DNA from: Promerops cafer
Lineage: Eukaryota; Chordata; Aves; Passeriformes; Nectariniidae
Length of the DNA stretch: 64,000 nucleotides
Assembly (NCBI GenBank): GCA_013398275.1
Contig: VZSE01002701.1
Span: 188,907-252,906 of the forward strand
Direction: 5' to 3'
The notes beneath the pieces were generated by a model that was given only the letters and a program-made list of their open reading frames with translations, did no database searches and was not told the origin of the DNA. Position numbers and translations under genes: made by a program. This document shows, piece by piece, positions 48,657 to 61,300 of the stretch (position 1 is the first letter of the stretch; each line of letters begins with the position of its first letter).

Positions 48657-51600
48657 GTTTGCCATATGGGGACTGCAGGCCTTTGCTGAGACCTGGGTAA
48701 TGACAGTCTCATCTGAGAGGTGGTCAGCCCTTGAAATTCCCTTTGTCCAGAGGTGGGATTTGCAATGGATTGTCATTCCCAAGTACCTGCTGTGGTTGTG
48801 AAGGTGAACCCAAGGTTGTAGGCAGCATGGTTACCTGAGAAGGGTGTTCAACTCCCCTGACAGTTTAAAGAGAAATGTGTGAGTCGATGACAATCACCAA
48901 AATTATGCAGATTCTTTCAAGGTTTGGCTTAGTTTGTGGATTTGACAGCAGCTTTGCCCACGTCCCTACATGCAGCATGTGGTAATGGCTTGTGCCAGTG
49001 AATGTGTCAGTCTGTGGTTTTGTTCTGCAACCTTTTCCAATGAACATTTAACTGTTAACTTTCAATTTACATGTTTTAAATGTGATATATACACAAATCC
49101 TTTGCACTGTACTGTTTCCTAAAGGATGATCAAGATGGGCTGTAAGGATTCTTGACTGTAACACATATGTGAAATATGTACATATGGGACAAAATTAAAC
49201 AATAGACACTCTCTTCTTGGCAAAAAAAAAAGTACATGTACCTAACTTGTACCTAATTAAATGCTGAAAAATATGTATTACTGTCATGCAAACTCCATAA
49301 TAAAATTCTTGCTCTTCAGCCCCACTGAAGAAACGTATACAAAAAATTAAATCTGCCTTTTATTTTACGATACTGTTTCTTTGTTAAATTCCATCGTTAT
49401 AAGGCTTATTTTCTACCAGTAAAGTAATAAAGGCATAAAGATTCTTGTGAAACCACTGTCTCAGGTAAACATCATTTATTCCCTCAAAAGAGATGCTGTG
49501 GTTTACTTTAATGGAGCAACATCTGTTCATTCAGAATTAAGTGAGTTCCCTGAACCATAATTAATAAAAATATTGCCACTAAATATGACTGGCATATTTT
49601 TTATAATAATAACATAAACCCATACAACTGGGGGAAACAAGAACAAAATAAGTGCTCTTGTCTGCTTCCCCCCTTCTCCCACCCTGAGGGTCTCTTAACA
49701 AAGAACTTCACTAGATAATTTTTTTTGTCTGAATGCCTAAACACTGATAATTCATTTTGCTGGGAAGGCTTGATATGTTCTCAATAGCAATAACTGTAGG
49801 AAGATCTCTCATTCTTCTGATTGTGTGTTGATAGGGAGTCAATAATCCAAAAGCATTATACTAAGATGCTGCAGAGCCTGAGTATACAGAAGGAAGTCCT
49901 AATGCATGCTTTTTTATGTTGTCCCTCACCAGCAAAATTCACTAGCCAAGAGAGCAGGTCACTGACCTTCCATCAATCAGCCCACAGCAGTTTCTCATTC
50001 TTTAGAGTGGATTTTGAGATTTGCAAATAGAAAGTAAATCCCCTCAAAGTATCACAGGCAGAGAATAGTGAGTGTTGTCACTTGTTGTGGGGGGTTTGTT
50101 GTTGTTTTTGAGGTTTTTTAATCTTATAAAAATATTAAGTTGCATTGCACTCATCTTGGACATCAGTTGGTAGGGTGTTCTTAGGTTTGGTAACCATTTC
50201 TCCTGTAACTTCACTCCTGGTCATTCATTGCAAAAAGGTTTACTATCTCATACAACAGCTAAAAAACACATGCTAACAAGCTGATGGTAGAATTTACAAT
50301 GTTGTAGGAAAGATGTTTTTGGAAACAATTGAGTAGTATATCCATGTTATACAATGATCTTAGAACTTATTTTCCTCTGTTTACAATTAAGGAGAATTAC
50401 AAATTGGACTTCTCTATTGTTTTTTTTTTCTTATTTCTCTCTGGGCTTATGCTGTTAAAGAGAAAGGGAAGACTGGGTGGCTGACTTGAGGTCCCTCTAT
50501 TTTTAATTTCTCTAACTGTGATTACTGCTTTCAGTGACACCTTTTCCCATTATTTTTACATGTCACTTGATCTAGGACTGAGAGCATCTCTGTAAAGGTC
50601 ACTCTCTAAAAGAGCATGCTGGAATTTAGCTTCTCTAGAAGCATGCATCTTCACTGAAAGGGAAAGTGGTAATATTTGGAAGGGGGGAGGGTGGAGAGCT
50701 TTTTTGTTCCATTATGAAGGAAAAAGGCTTTCAAACAGTTCAAGCTGCACAACTGTTAACAATGCAGACTGTTAAAGGGATAGCAATCAGCCTACACACC
50801 AGACACAGAGATTGAATTATTGCTGCTTGTCATGTAACCAGAGATAAGAGTATTTTCCAGTGACTCTGATAAAATAAATGCTGTCATAATGATTCTGAGC
50901 GAGACTCATCCAGATGTTGCAGACTTCTTGCTGTGGTATTTATTCATAAATCTTGTTAAAATATAATCAGAGAAAGCATGTCTCAATTAAAACCATCAAA
51001 ACTCTTTGACAATGTTCATGCAAATGCAATAATAATCCTAATGTGTTGACACGAAATTTGTGCAGTAGGTTACTGGCATATTTGAGACTACTGATTAGAG
51101 CTCTCTAATTAATACAAAACTAGCCTCTAATGAGGGAAAAAGGACATGTAAGTTCCTCTGTACATGAAGGATTATGGATTATGCCCTTTGTGCCTGTGTG
51201 CATATGACTGCTGAGACTTCCACAATGCTTAAAATTCTTAAAGGTTTTCATATGTATTAACTTGTACAGGTACTCATAACTTGCTTCCCCCACTCGGTCC
51301 ATACAATTGTTACCTGGTCCTGGTGCATGATACCATTTCATTCAAGAGGTTGGTTGTGTAAAATAAGCATGTAACGATGAAATGGAGTTTTTATGAACAA
51401 TCTAGAGGACAAAACAACTTGCATAAACTAGGGTATTGCCACTCTTCTTTCAAACACTTGACTGTGCAGCCATAGCAGTCTGCTTTTCATTTCCCTCTGG
51501 TGAGCTGTATTTAGAGAAGCAAAAAATGGTTTAATTCTGTTTCCCTCTTAATAATCTGCTGCTCTGCTGTAGGAATACTCAGTTACCACTGGGAGAGGAT

Positions 51601-53104
51601 GGTTCTGAGCTGATGATTCTTTTAGAATGTGATCATGCCATGACAGATTTAACTGTGAAGCTTTAAGACTACTTGTGAATGCCAAAAGGAAACAACTTAG
51701 CTTGACAATTGTAACATCATGTGTCAAATATAATTTGGAAGCCGAAAGAGCACAGGGATAATTCTTGACGTTTAGGCTCAACGTTGAAGCTGGGTGAGCT
51801 TTTTGGGGACTGAAGTGCTGCGACAAAGTCTTGAGGATACTTACAAGTTAAGGCATGACTGGCCAAATGTATCTTAGCAAGTTCAGGAGCATTCAAAGTA
51901 GCTGGATGGAGGAAGGCTAAGCACACTTGGTTGTTTGACATGCAGTAGCTTGCTGCTCCCTAGTAACTTGTTTGTGACTGACACCACCATGAGACAAGTT
52001 AGGACTCCTGCTAAAAATTTGTAGCGAAATTGATAGAAACAAATTCTCACACTGCAGGACAGAAACCACAATGCTGAGGCTTGTAAGCTGCAAATTGATT
52101 CTATAAGGCACAACTGTGCGAGCCCAATGGCTTTATCTTTCAATAACATTGCGCACTGTTGCAAATAGTTCCCTGGGATTCAGATATGCTCTGATTGCCT
52201 TACCCCATACCAGCGGGCTTTCCCATCAATCTCTGACCACTGGCAGGCAGTTCCTCGTCTCCTGTCACTACACAGCTGACATTTTCACACTGGGGAGAAA
52301 TGTGCAGGAGAGGTGTGCAGCTGTTGCACTAATACCTGGCTTTAAGCGTTTTTACATCCTGTCTTGCTGCTAGCCAGGCATCAGAAAATTCTCTTCAACT
52401 CAGATTGGAGAAGGTGAAACTGGAAATAAAAGGACATAAAACATGCCCAAACCCTCCAAATTACAAACTAGATCCAAGTTGCAAATTATAGGAGAAGGAA
52501 TAAAAGAAAACTACACTTGATATAAATTCACTGATCTACAAAGTATCTCTCTGTGTACTCAGGGGAGTTCCTTTAGAGTTTCCTCATGAGAGATTGTGTC
52601 CTCCCACATGCCCTACATCTCAGACACTCTTTATGTAGAGAGGTCCTAGAAGAGAATCTCAGCTTATTACACCTGATGACTTGCAGCCCTCTGGGGGTTC
52701 CCTTCAGTCACCCCCTTTTCCCTTCCAAAATGCATTTACCTTTGAGTTATTCAGGGAATATATTTTTAGCTTCTTGTGGTAAAAGGACTCTTTCACTTTT
52801 TGAAGATGCAGGTGCTACTTTTGCAGGCTGGATGATGTTTCCTGTGCTGGACTGGCCTAGGGTCATTCCTTAACTCTGAGAGTTATTTTCATCTCCCTCA
52901 CTCCCACGGTGAGCCAATTTGTATGCTTCAGTGTGAAGTGTCTCCATCCACTAACCCTGTCTTTCTTCATGCCCAAGCTGATGTAAAATGTATGTAGCTC
53001 ATTTTTTCTTTTGAGAGCGGATGCTTTGGGTGAAAAATAGGTTTGGAGTGATTGACTCTTCAAATCAATCTTTGGTATTCTAATGCACAGAATTGAGCTA
53101 CGTA
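48657..53104. other. AT-rich non-coding stretch; candidate conserved element
   Basis: No exon or repeat family recognised. A10 and T10 runs lie at 49222-49231 and 50420-50429. The part 50740-51120 is dense in homeobox cores and includes the octamer ATGCAAAT (51018-51025), with no repeat similarity. Frames reach 95 codons at most and are unremarkable. Confidence 0.55.
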
Positions 53105-53225
53105 GGTTTCTTTGTCCTTGCAAACCACACTGTGAGGCGGGAAAGTGCTATTCTCTGTATTATTCCTGGCAAACCAGAGCACAAAGAGGCTGAGAAGATA
53201 TTCCTCCAAGTATTTCAACAATCAG
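53105..53225 (-). mobile_element. MIR-type SINE fragment
   Basis: The order ccttgcaaaccacactgtgagg, tgctattctctgtattattcctggcaaacc, agagcacaaagaggctgagaag, ttcctccaag follows the complement of the MIR core: cctcacaacaaccctatgagg, tactattattatccccattttacag, gaggcacagagaggttaag, cttgcccaag. About two thirds of bases agree by eye, as expected for a very old copy. No pol III promoter part remains visible. Confidence 0.72.
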
Positions 53226-56200
53226 TATTGTTTAAGTGCCCCTCTAAGGCTGAATCAGTGTGCAGGCCACAAGTCTCCTACTGAATACCCCAAGTACCTA
53301 AACAGTCTTTGCATCTTAAGTCCTGTGTGTTCCCAGAGCAGCCCTCATCCCTCATGGGCACAGACAATGAGCAGCTGTCTGAGCCTTCTAGACATTTCTC
53401 TGCCTGTGTTTTAAAAGTCCAAGAAGAGATTGAAAGGGTTGGAGAAGCTTATGTTCAAAAGTTATTGATTAACAGACAGCAGCCCAATACCTAGCCCCTG
53501 TGTTGGGCTTGTGGGGAGAGGAAGGTTTGATGCCCAGCTCTACTTAAAAAATTCAAAACCTATCAGCATTTCAAGAAGAATAAGAAAGAGCCTGGCAATT
53601 CAGGTATTTTTTGGTGGGAATAACTCTCTCACAACTTCAATCTCTCTCAAAACATTTGAGCTTATGTTGGAGCATGGGTGGGTGCTTTGGGAGGAGATAG
53701 AAAATGCCCCATATGAACTGCTGTGTTTGCCACCTTATGGCAAAGACTGATGTCTGGATAACAGTAGTGTGACATTTGTTAATGTCTAAGAGTCACCTAA
53801 TCTATTTGGTTGAATTATACATCTGTCTCGCTCTTAACATCTTGGGGTGTGGTACTGTTTCCCATTTTCATGCTAAAGTGTTATTTGCAAGCCTATCAAA
53901 ATTCTACTGGTTAAAAGCTATAAACTGTAATTTCATAACCCTTTATTGTCTCGAAGTGTGTATCTAAGGAAGCATTTCAGTAGACTGAAGTAGTATTGAC
54001 TCATTGTCTAATGGACCTACAGCAAATACTACTCCTCTGTGGAGGGCAATCTAAGGACTGTGGCCAAAAAGACAAGTAATAACTAAAATGTAATCATCAC
54101 CAGCAAGAGAATGAGTTTATGACAGGAATTACTACAGGGAGAAAAAAAATGTTTTGGACAGAACAAATACTTCCTGAAGGATGGACGCATGACTTTGTGC
54201 TTATGATTGAGAAAGTTCAGGTTAAGTTTGCTGAGGGGGATATTTCTGCGAAATCTCTTGATGAAAGTCAGGTCCTTAATTTAAAAAGGCTGTCATACTG
54301 TCTGCAATCTATTTATCAAAGTAGGATGGAAGACAGTTCTCTTCAAATTTATAGCATCGTCAGCTTGTAAATGTATAAGTAAACTGAAGTAGAAAGTGTT
54401 GTGTTATTTTAAAAACTGATTACTTTCTGGAAAAGACCTCTGTCTCTGTTTGCTTGTCTCATTATTGTGACAGCATTTGTCTGATAGCTTGCTGCTGCCA
54501 GTCCTTGTTAGACAGCAAACACATAGGTGCTCTGTGGGAGCTGCTATGTTGTCCTCTGGATGGACTTTGTCCTCTGTCTTCCCAATTTCCCTGTAGTGGG
54601 CTACTGCAAACTGAGCATTGGCAAACTCTTGATTTCAAAGGTGAGAGTCTTGTAATTATGGCTTCAATTTTCATCTGTCAGAGAAACCCCATAGTCTTCA
54701 TCTACCCCAAAGGTGTGAGATGGGGTCCATGTGCACTAACATTTGGATGTTTAAGTAATCCAAACTGCTGACTGAAATCCTCTTTAAAATCACTGAACTG
54801 CCTTTGGAGAATGATCTGTCTGGTTCTATCACAGTGGTTGTAAAGTGACAGGCTCAGGTGTTTAAACTTAAGTGAAAGCAATGTCACCTATTTTACTAAG
54901 ATCTTACTGGAAAGAATTCTGGCCAGGCATAGAGGACCAGATGTTCAGAGGAGCTCAGCTCTCAGGTTAGGCACTTAAATGAAGTCAGTTTTTCACTTTT
55001 GTTTCTCTCCATGTAAACTAGAAGGAGCTCAGCAGAGCTGCAAAGTGCAGTTTTGTGATTTCAGCTCAATGTCAAAAATAAGGCAATGTCAACAATACAG
55101 CGATGACAAAAGGATCTGAATGTCTCAGCAAATTGCAGCATTTTAGCACCATTGATCTCAAGTCAGGGAGAGTTGAAATGCATCAACAGAAAGTTCACAG
55201 AGTGCAGTGGTCTTTTACTTCATTATTTTGCAGTGATAACAGATTATTTCAGTGTTCATACATTGTACTCTTGATTTTGTTAATCTTTTAGGGGCTGCAG
55301 GACTCATTTGGGGGCATAGTTCCAGAACATTTTGTGCCTCTTTACCCTCCATTTCTCACAGCCAAGATTAGCAGACAGTGCTCAAAACTCCTGCTTGTCT
55401 GTGGTCCTTCTCTCTGTCCCATTCAAAAAACAAATGCAGAACTGGACCTTTCAGAGTATGAGAACAACCACTGTGACAAAGAGGATAAGAGAAAGTGCTC
55501 AATTTAGTGCCTTTGCCAGACCAACAGGTGAACTACTTGCTGGAAAACAAGCTAAGTGGGATGAACTGTAGTTACAAATAAATTACTGCTGGTGCTTTTG
55601 TGGAAAGTTTGGAAGCTTCTCATAGCACCTGCTTTTTATTATGATTATGCTCTCTGAATGTTTGACACATGGCCTGACTTACACAAGCACATTGTGTGTT
55701 CTTTTTTTAAAGCAAACAAGCAAGCAAGCCTGTTTTGTTCTATATGGGAAACAAAATCTGCATCAATACAGTAAAAAAAGCAAGGAATGCAAAGTGCATC
55801 CAGCCTTTACCCCCTGGCATCCACCTTTCAAAAGGGATTCTTACACACACAAGAGTTTGGAGGATTCTTCAACTCTAAGTTGGTTTGTCAGGCCTGTGAA
55901 TCCCACCAAACCTCACCAGAGATGGACCAGGTTTATAGCAGCCCCTTCCTTCACACATGCAGATGTCCTCAGCAAAAAGCTGCTGCATGAAAAAATAGGG
56001 TACAGGATTTGTGACACCTAGGAGAGGTGTGTCCCTCTGTCCTGCTGCTGGGGGGAAGCAGGAGGGAGAGGACATGAAATTTGGAGTGAACATCTCCTCT
56101 AGTCAGCAAGGGAAGGGCTGGCCAAACCTGTCCCTTGGAACCAGTTTTGGCTCTTTGGAAACACTGCATTTAGGAGAAGCTGAAGCCAAAAAGGGCTTTG

Positions 56201-57711
56201 GCCAGAAGAGTGAGATGCTATTGCTTTTCCCCCACACACCATCAGCAGCTAGATATGCTGAATTTCCTGTGTGCAAGGCCACAGTGCAAAAATAATTGTT
56301 TTCCTACTTACGTAACAAGTTAGAAGCTTTAGAAAGGGTAAGTGGATGCTTGGATACTGGGTATAGCACAAGGTCTTGGTTCTAGCTTTTTCAAGTAGAA
56401 GAAAATAAACATGTGCTCCCATAAAAAGCAAGGTTTTAAATCCATGTACACTACATATAACTCCTTTGCATCAGTGGATAGGTAAATTGTATCAGCCTAT
56501 GCATTTCCAGTTTGGTGGGCTGCCTATTAAGGTGATTTAGCTAAAAATTTTAAATTATTTTTTCACATCAATAGTTTGGGGTTTTCCACAAGGTATTTCT
56601 ATTTGATTTTGTGTTGTTTCCTTGAGAATTAATAAAAATTGATTTAGGCAATAAACTTTGTGGTGGCAACCCAATAAATAAGAGAGATCTTGTGAAGTGG
56701 TATTGAAATAGGAGAATTATTGTGAATTGCCTGAGCAACAGCTTTCCCCTTCAGGTGCCAAACCATCAACAAGTAGCACTAATTTATGTGCAGTAGCCAT
56801 ACTGCTGTAAGGTAAAGACAGGCTGGTTTTTCTTCCAGAAAATCCAGTAAGATCTTGTCCCTTCTAAGAAACTACTTTGGCACAAGTCTGTCATTCAACT
56901 GCTTGTCAGATGTTTCTGAATTTATGTTAGAGAAGTGAGTTCTGGGAAACTGAGGTGCTACACTTTTCCTCCCCTTCTGTTTTAGAGAAAGGGATGATGA
57001 AAGGGGGAAAGTGCACTGTGACAGGGTATGGACAAAGGAACTGCAGTACCAAAAAACTTGGCTTGAAATGATAAGGTACTGTGCACTTCCTTTGATCTAG
57101 AGGCCCTGAATTCCTCAAAATCACATCTAAAAGAAGAAAAATTGAAATCCGAGTAAACAATTAGACAGTGATGTTTTCACCTGAAATGCTGACTCTTACC
57201 AGGGAGTCTGTTTCATAAAATGCTGCATTAAAGTATTGGCTTAGTCCACATGAGAGGTCTTTGCTATGAAGGTCAAAGCAAAGGATTGGCCATGTTGCAG
57301 AGCCTGGAGTACAGGACTGGCTTACAGAAGAGTGGATAGGTCCAAGCAAGAGAGAAATTTGTATGGTATGGTATCTGGTGGCCCTTCCTGCTTTTTCATT
57401 CTCAGATGGTGTGTTATTATCTAGTCAAGGAGAATTCTGGTGAGGATTTCTAGTGAGATTATCAGTGACGTTTAGCAAATATTTACAGCTGCTTTTGAAA
57501 AGAAGAAAGGACAAAGAGGCTTTTTTTTTTTTAAATAAAATGAGGGATTGAAGCCACTGTTTTTATTCCAAATGGCAAATCTTCAGAAATTGTTCATGCC
57601 TGATGTGTGGAGTTTGCCTTTTTTCAGCATTTTTATGCTTCATAATTATTTTCTCCCATGGAAAATGATTGATTATTTATAAGATTAAGTCAAAAGGGTG
57701 TTTTTCCTGTT
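53226..57711. other. Non-coding stretch without a recognisable gene
   Basis: Frames up to 126 codons, none with a domain. A plus frame of 83 codons at 54119-54370 is fairly charged but unrecognised. A fragment at 54935-55000 (agatgttcagaggagctcagctctc ... taggcacttaaatgaagtcag) recalls palindromic interspersed repeats common in turtles and crocodilians. The right part has a T12 run at 57521-57532. Confidence 0.55.
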
Positions 57712-58327
57712 TGTCCTGGATTCTGCTGGGACAGAGTTAATTTTCTCCCTGGTAGCTGGTACAGTGCTGTCTTTGGGATTTAGTATGAGAATAGCATGAC
57801 ACACTGATGTTTTGGTTGTTGCTCAGTAGTGCTTACCCCAAGCCAAGGGCTTTTCAGTTTCCTATGCTCTGCCAGTGAGCAGGTGTACAAGAAGCTGGGA
57901 GGAAACACATCCAGGACAGTTGACCCAAACTGTCCATGGGGATATTCTACACCATAATACACCCTACTCAGTGTATAAACTAGGAGCAGTTGGCCAGCAG
58001 TTTCTACCTCACTGTTTGGGATCAAGCTGTTCTGGATGTCCTGGATTGGTCAGCAGGTGGTGAGCATCTATATTGTGATCACTTTTGTTTCTTGAGCTTT
58101 ATTTCTCTTTCTCTCTTAGCTGTTTCCATTATTGTTTGCTACTATTATTATTATTATTATTACTGCTACTACTACTACTACTACTACTACTACATCTTCA
58201 TGTCAATTACCAAACAATTCTTGTGTTAACCCACTTGTTTTACCTTTTTTTCTTTTCCTCCAGAGTGGAGGAAGACAAGCAAAAGGATGTGTGGTATTTA
58301 GTTGCTGGCTATGATCAAACCATGACA
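57712..58327 (+). mobile_element. Solo LTR of an avian ERVL-type endogenous retrovirus
   Basis: A 616-bp block runs from TGTCCTGGATTCTGCTGGGACAG to AACCATGACA, with TGTC/GACA ends. The flanks CTGTT (57707-57711) and CTGCT (58328-58332) differ at one base and fit a 5-bp target-site duplication. Inside are the segments I know from this common avian LTR: gagttaattttc followed by tagctggtacagtgctg, ttagtatgagaa, gacccaaactg, a TATA box in tcagtgtataaac (about 57969-57981), ggtcagcaggtggtgagcat, and ttagttgctggct near the right end. No internal retroviral sequence flanks it, so it is a solo LTR left by recombination. A trinucleotide repeat has expanded in its right third. Several open frames here (57990-58342) are artefacts of that repeat. 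Confidence 0.9.
58142..58193. repeat. Compound trinucleotide microsatellite (ATT)n(CTA)n
   Basis: About seven ATT/TAT units pass through tactg into about nine CTA units, within the T-rich region of the solo LTR, where related LTRs carry short imperfect tta/att runs. It is a likely polymorphic locus. Confidence 0.93.
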
Positions 58328-61300
58328 CTGCTGAAACTCTGATAGTAGGAATAATGCCTAGTTTTCTACTGATCCTAGATGTGACAAAGTTTAAAGTTTG
58401 TGCTGCTCTTTGAGGGAGCTGGTCTATTGCATCAAACGTCCTGCAGGGTTCTTTGAAAATCCCTGCCAAAATTCCTTCAAAAAGTATTTACATGGTGTGT
58501 ACATCAGTGATTTGCACCCATGAATGAGATCACTGGTTCTGACACTAGTTAAACCATTAAAAATAGCTCTGTTATCAGGAGAGATGTGTTTTTATATTCA
58601 AGAACAGTTTAAACTTTTTAACATTTGCTTTAAAATTTTTAAGACCACTCTCTTAATGCTCTGTGACATATCCATGAAGTCCTGCCCACCAATTTGGGGG
58701 GCTAGTCCTGTTCAGGATGACTTACCAGGTGTCAGGTTTCTATGATGCATAATGGAAAATATTAATTTTGAGGTAGGGTTATAGGTCTGGCAGACAGTTT
58801 GCTGTTTGCAAGTGCTGTTTGCATCATGACTATGTGAAAACGTGGCTCCTAAGAGGAAGCCATCCCTTTGGCTGAAGCTGTGCCTAGAGCTGGACATCAG
58901 TTGGACATCTTAGAGCAGACAGTGCTGGAAAGAGTAAGAGAGGAGAAGCTGCTCTGGAGGGAGTGGGAGGTTAGGAGCTGCTTGCAGCCATACACTATCA
59001 GAGCAGAGGAGGAAGAGCTTATCCCAGTGGTAGACATAATTTCCAGTCATCTCAACCGAGCTCTGACTACAAAGAGACTGGGAATCTGTGATCTGAGGCT
59101 TACACTGCCTTAATGTAACAAGCCTGGTGGAAAGCATACAGCCATGGATATGGCCTGTGGTGCTGGATGTTAGAGAATATTTAGAGCCATAAATATTTCA
59201 TTTGAGTCAGAATCCACAATGGAGTAGCCTGGACAAGGGAGCATTTCTAAAATGAAAAGAGAAGACATAAGGTAAAGATGAAAGGAAAAAAATAAATGTA
59301 TTTTTAAAAATGAGGTAAAGGGAACGAGTGGAGCTGTGTAATGATGAAAGCACAAAGGACTTCAGAGCTCTGTGGGCTTGGCTTGAGAGGCAGAAGAACA
59401 GCAGGATTTAAGAATGTTGTAGCCTAGCAAAGGCTTTACATCCATTTTTATTTGGGAGAGACTTTGCTGTTTCCTGGCATAGAAAAGAGGTGATGGTGAG
59501 TTATTACACAAGTTTAGCAACACTGACTTGGTGGGACTCGTAATGGCTTGTGGGGACAGGCAGCAGGGAAAGAGTGAGAAAGCTCTGCCATTAGGAGCAC
59601 CCTGTATGTGAAGATTCTTGTCTAGTGGTGACCCTGCCCCATTTTCAGCTGCACCTCTCATATCAAATAAAACAGAGTTAAAACATGAAACATCCAGTAA
59701 TAAAGACCTTTTTGTCCTCCTTATCTTGATCCTGGAAGTGGCAGTCAACTTTTGGGAAACCGGTAAGGAAGAACCACTCTGATTTTGGGTTATTTCTCAG
59801 TTTATTACCGAGTGTCTAGAGAGTTGAATGTAGCTTAGAGTAAGATAATTATTTTGAAAAAAATTATACCTGGTGTAGTTTTACATCTCTTTGAGGCTGT
59901 TTTTGTTGTTGTGACTGGTCACAAATCAGATTCTTACCATCTGAGAAGGAATGTCTTCCCCACATGGTTTTCACCTGTAGAAGACACTGGTTTCTGATAG
60001 TGAGGGGAGAACAATGTGTGTGCTCAGGATATGCAGTGGCCAACTGTGGCAGTCTGAACACAGCAGTGTGGCACACTGAGAAGTGTTGGTGGGAGACAGC
60101 CTGTGCTCTTGGTGCTGGATTTCCAGAGGTTTTGCCTTTAGTTAGGAGAGGATGAACTGTGAAGATGAATTTCATATCTTTTATCTGAGTGGATAACATG
60201 TAATTAATCTTTGCATGGCAACCCGCCCTATCCATCTGTAGTCTTGTGTGTGCAGGGCAATATCTTCCTTTACTGTAAGAAAATGTTACCCATTTGTACT
60301 TAGGGGAAAAGAGTTGGAAACATGCAGACTCTGTGAAGAAATGTAGTTAAAAGCCTTGACATTTGGTAAATTGGAGAGGCAAAGTTCTGCCTGTATCCTT
60401 CTGGACAGTCCCAGGTATTGGTTACCCTTTCCCCCTCCTTTTCCCTCCTCTCCCCCAATACAGGACTGAGAGGGGAGATTTCAGCTTGGGCAGTCTCTTA
60501 AACTGGTCATGCCTTTTGCTCTTCTTTGTAGTAATTGCATCAGTGAACATCCTTCCAGCCCTGTGTTTAAGTTCAGAGCGTGAGGGAAAGTGTCTCCCTA
60601 GTCAGCAACGTCACTAGATGAAAGAGATTTTGAGGATGTCAGTTTGCACAAAGTATTTTCTAGGAGAAAATTAGGAAAGGTTCTGTTTTGTGAAGTTCAC
60701 CAAGCTCCTCCTGGCCATTTCAAAAGGAACTTTTTGAGTCCCGCCCCAAGCCCCTTTATAACTGTGTTCCTTCACTCCTTAAAGAGTATTTCTAAACTTT
60801 CTGTACTCTTAAGTGGAAGCCAGAATTATTGTTTTGTTAAAACAGGATGGTTTTGTCACTGTGCTATTCCCCAGAATTTGAAAGAAGCTTTGATGGGATT
60901 TTTCTATTTGGTGGGAGAGTAAAGTGTCAGCATTCCATGCTGAACTCTCACTGCTCCCTGATGAGTGTCTGCAGTAGGGCTGTGTCTCACTGTGGTTATC
61001 CCTCCTTGCCAAGACCAGATGCTTCTTCTACAGGGAGAAAGAAAGGCAATACTGTTTCCAAATGTTCACTGTTTGCTTTATTGAAATCAAGTGCAACTTG
61101 CTAAGTGGCCTTTGGGGTAAATATTGACACAGTTAAGATCCCTGCAGTTTTCATTCTACACTGTACATGTCTAAAACAATATTGCAATTTAATGACTAAT
61201 TTTCTGTGGTATAATGTAGACATTGGGGCAGTTCTTAATTTTTATTTGTTTACCTGTGATAACCCAGCCATAGACTTATATTTCAAAGTACTGAAAGAGC

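Noticed and set aside
57990..58342. Frames with runs of Tyr, Leu and Thr
   Set aside because: They are three readings of one ATT/CTA microsatellite inside a solo LTR.
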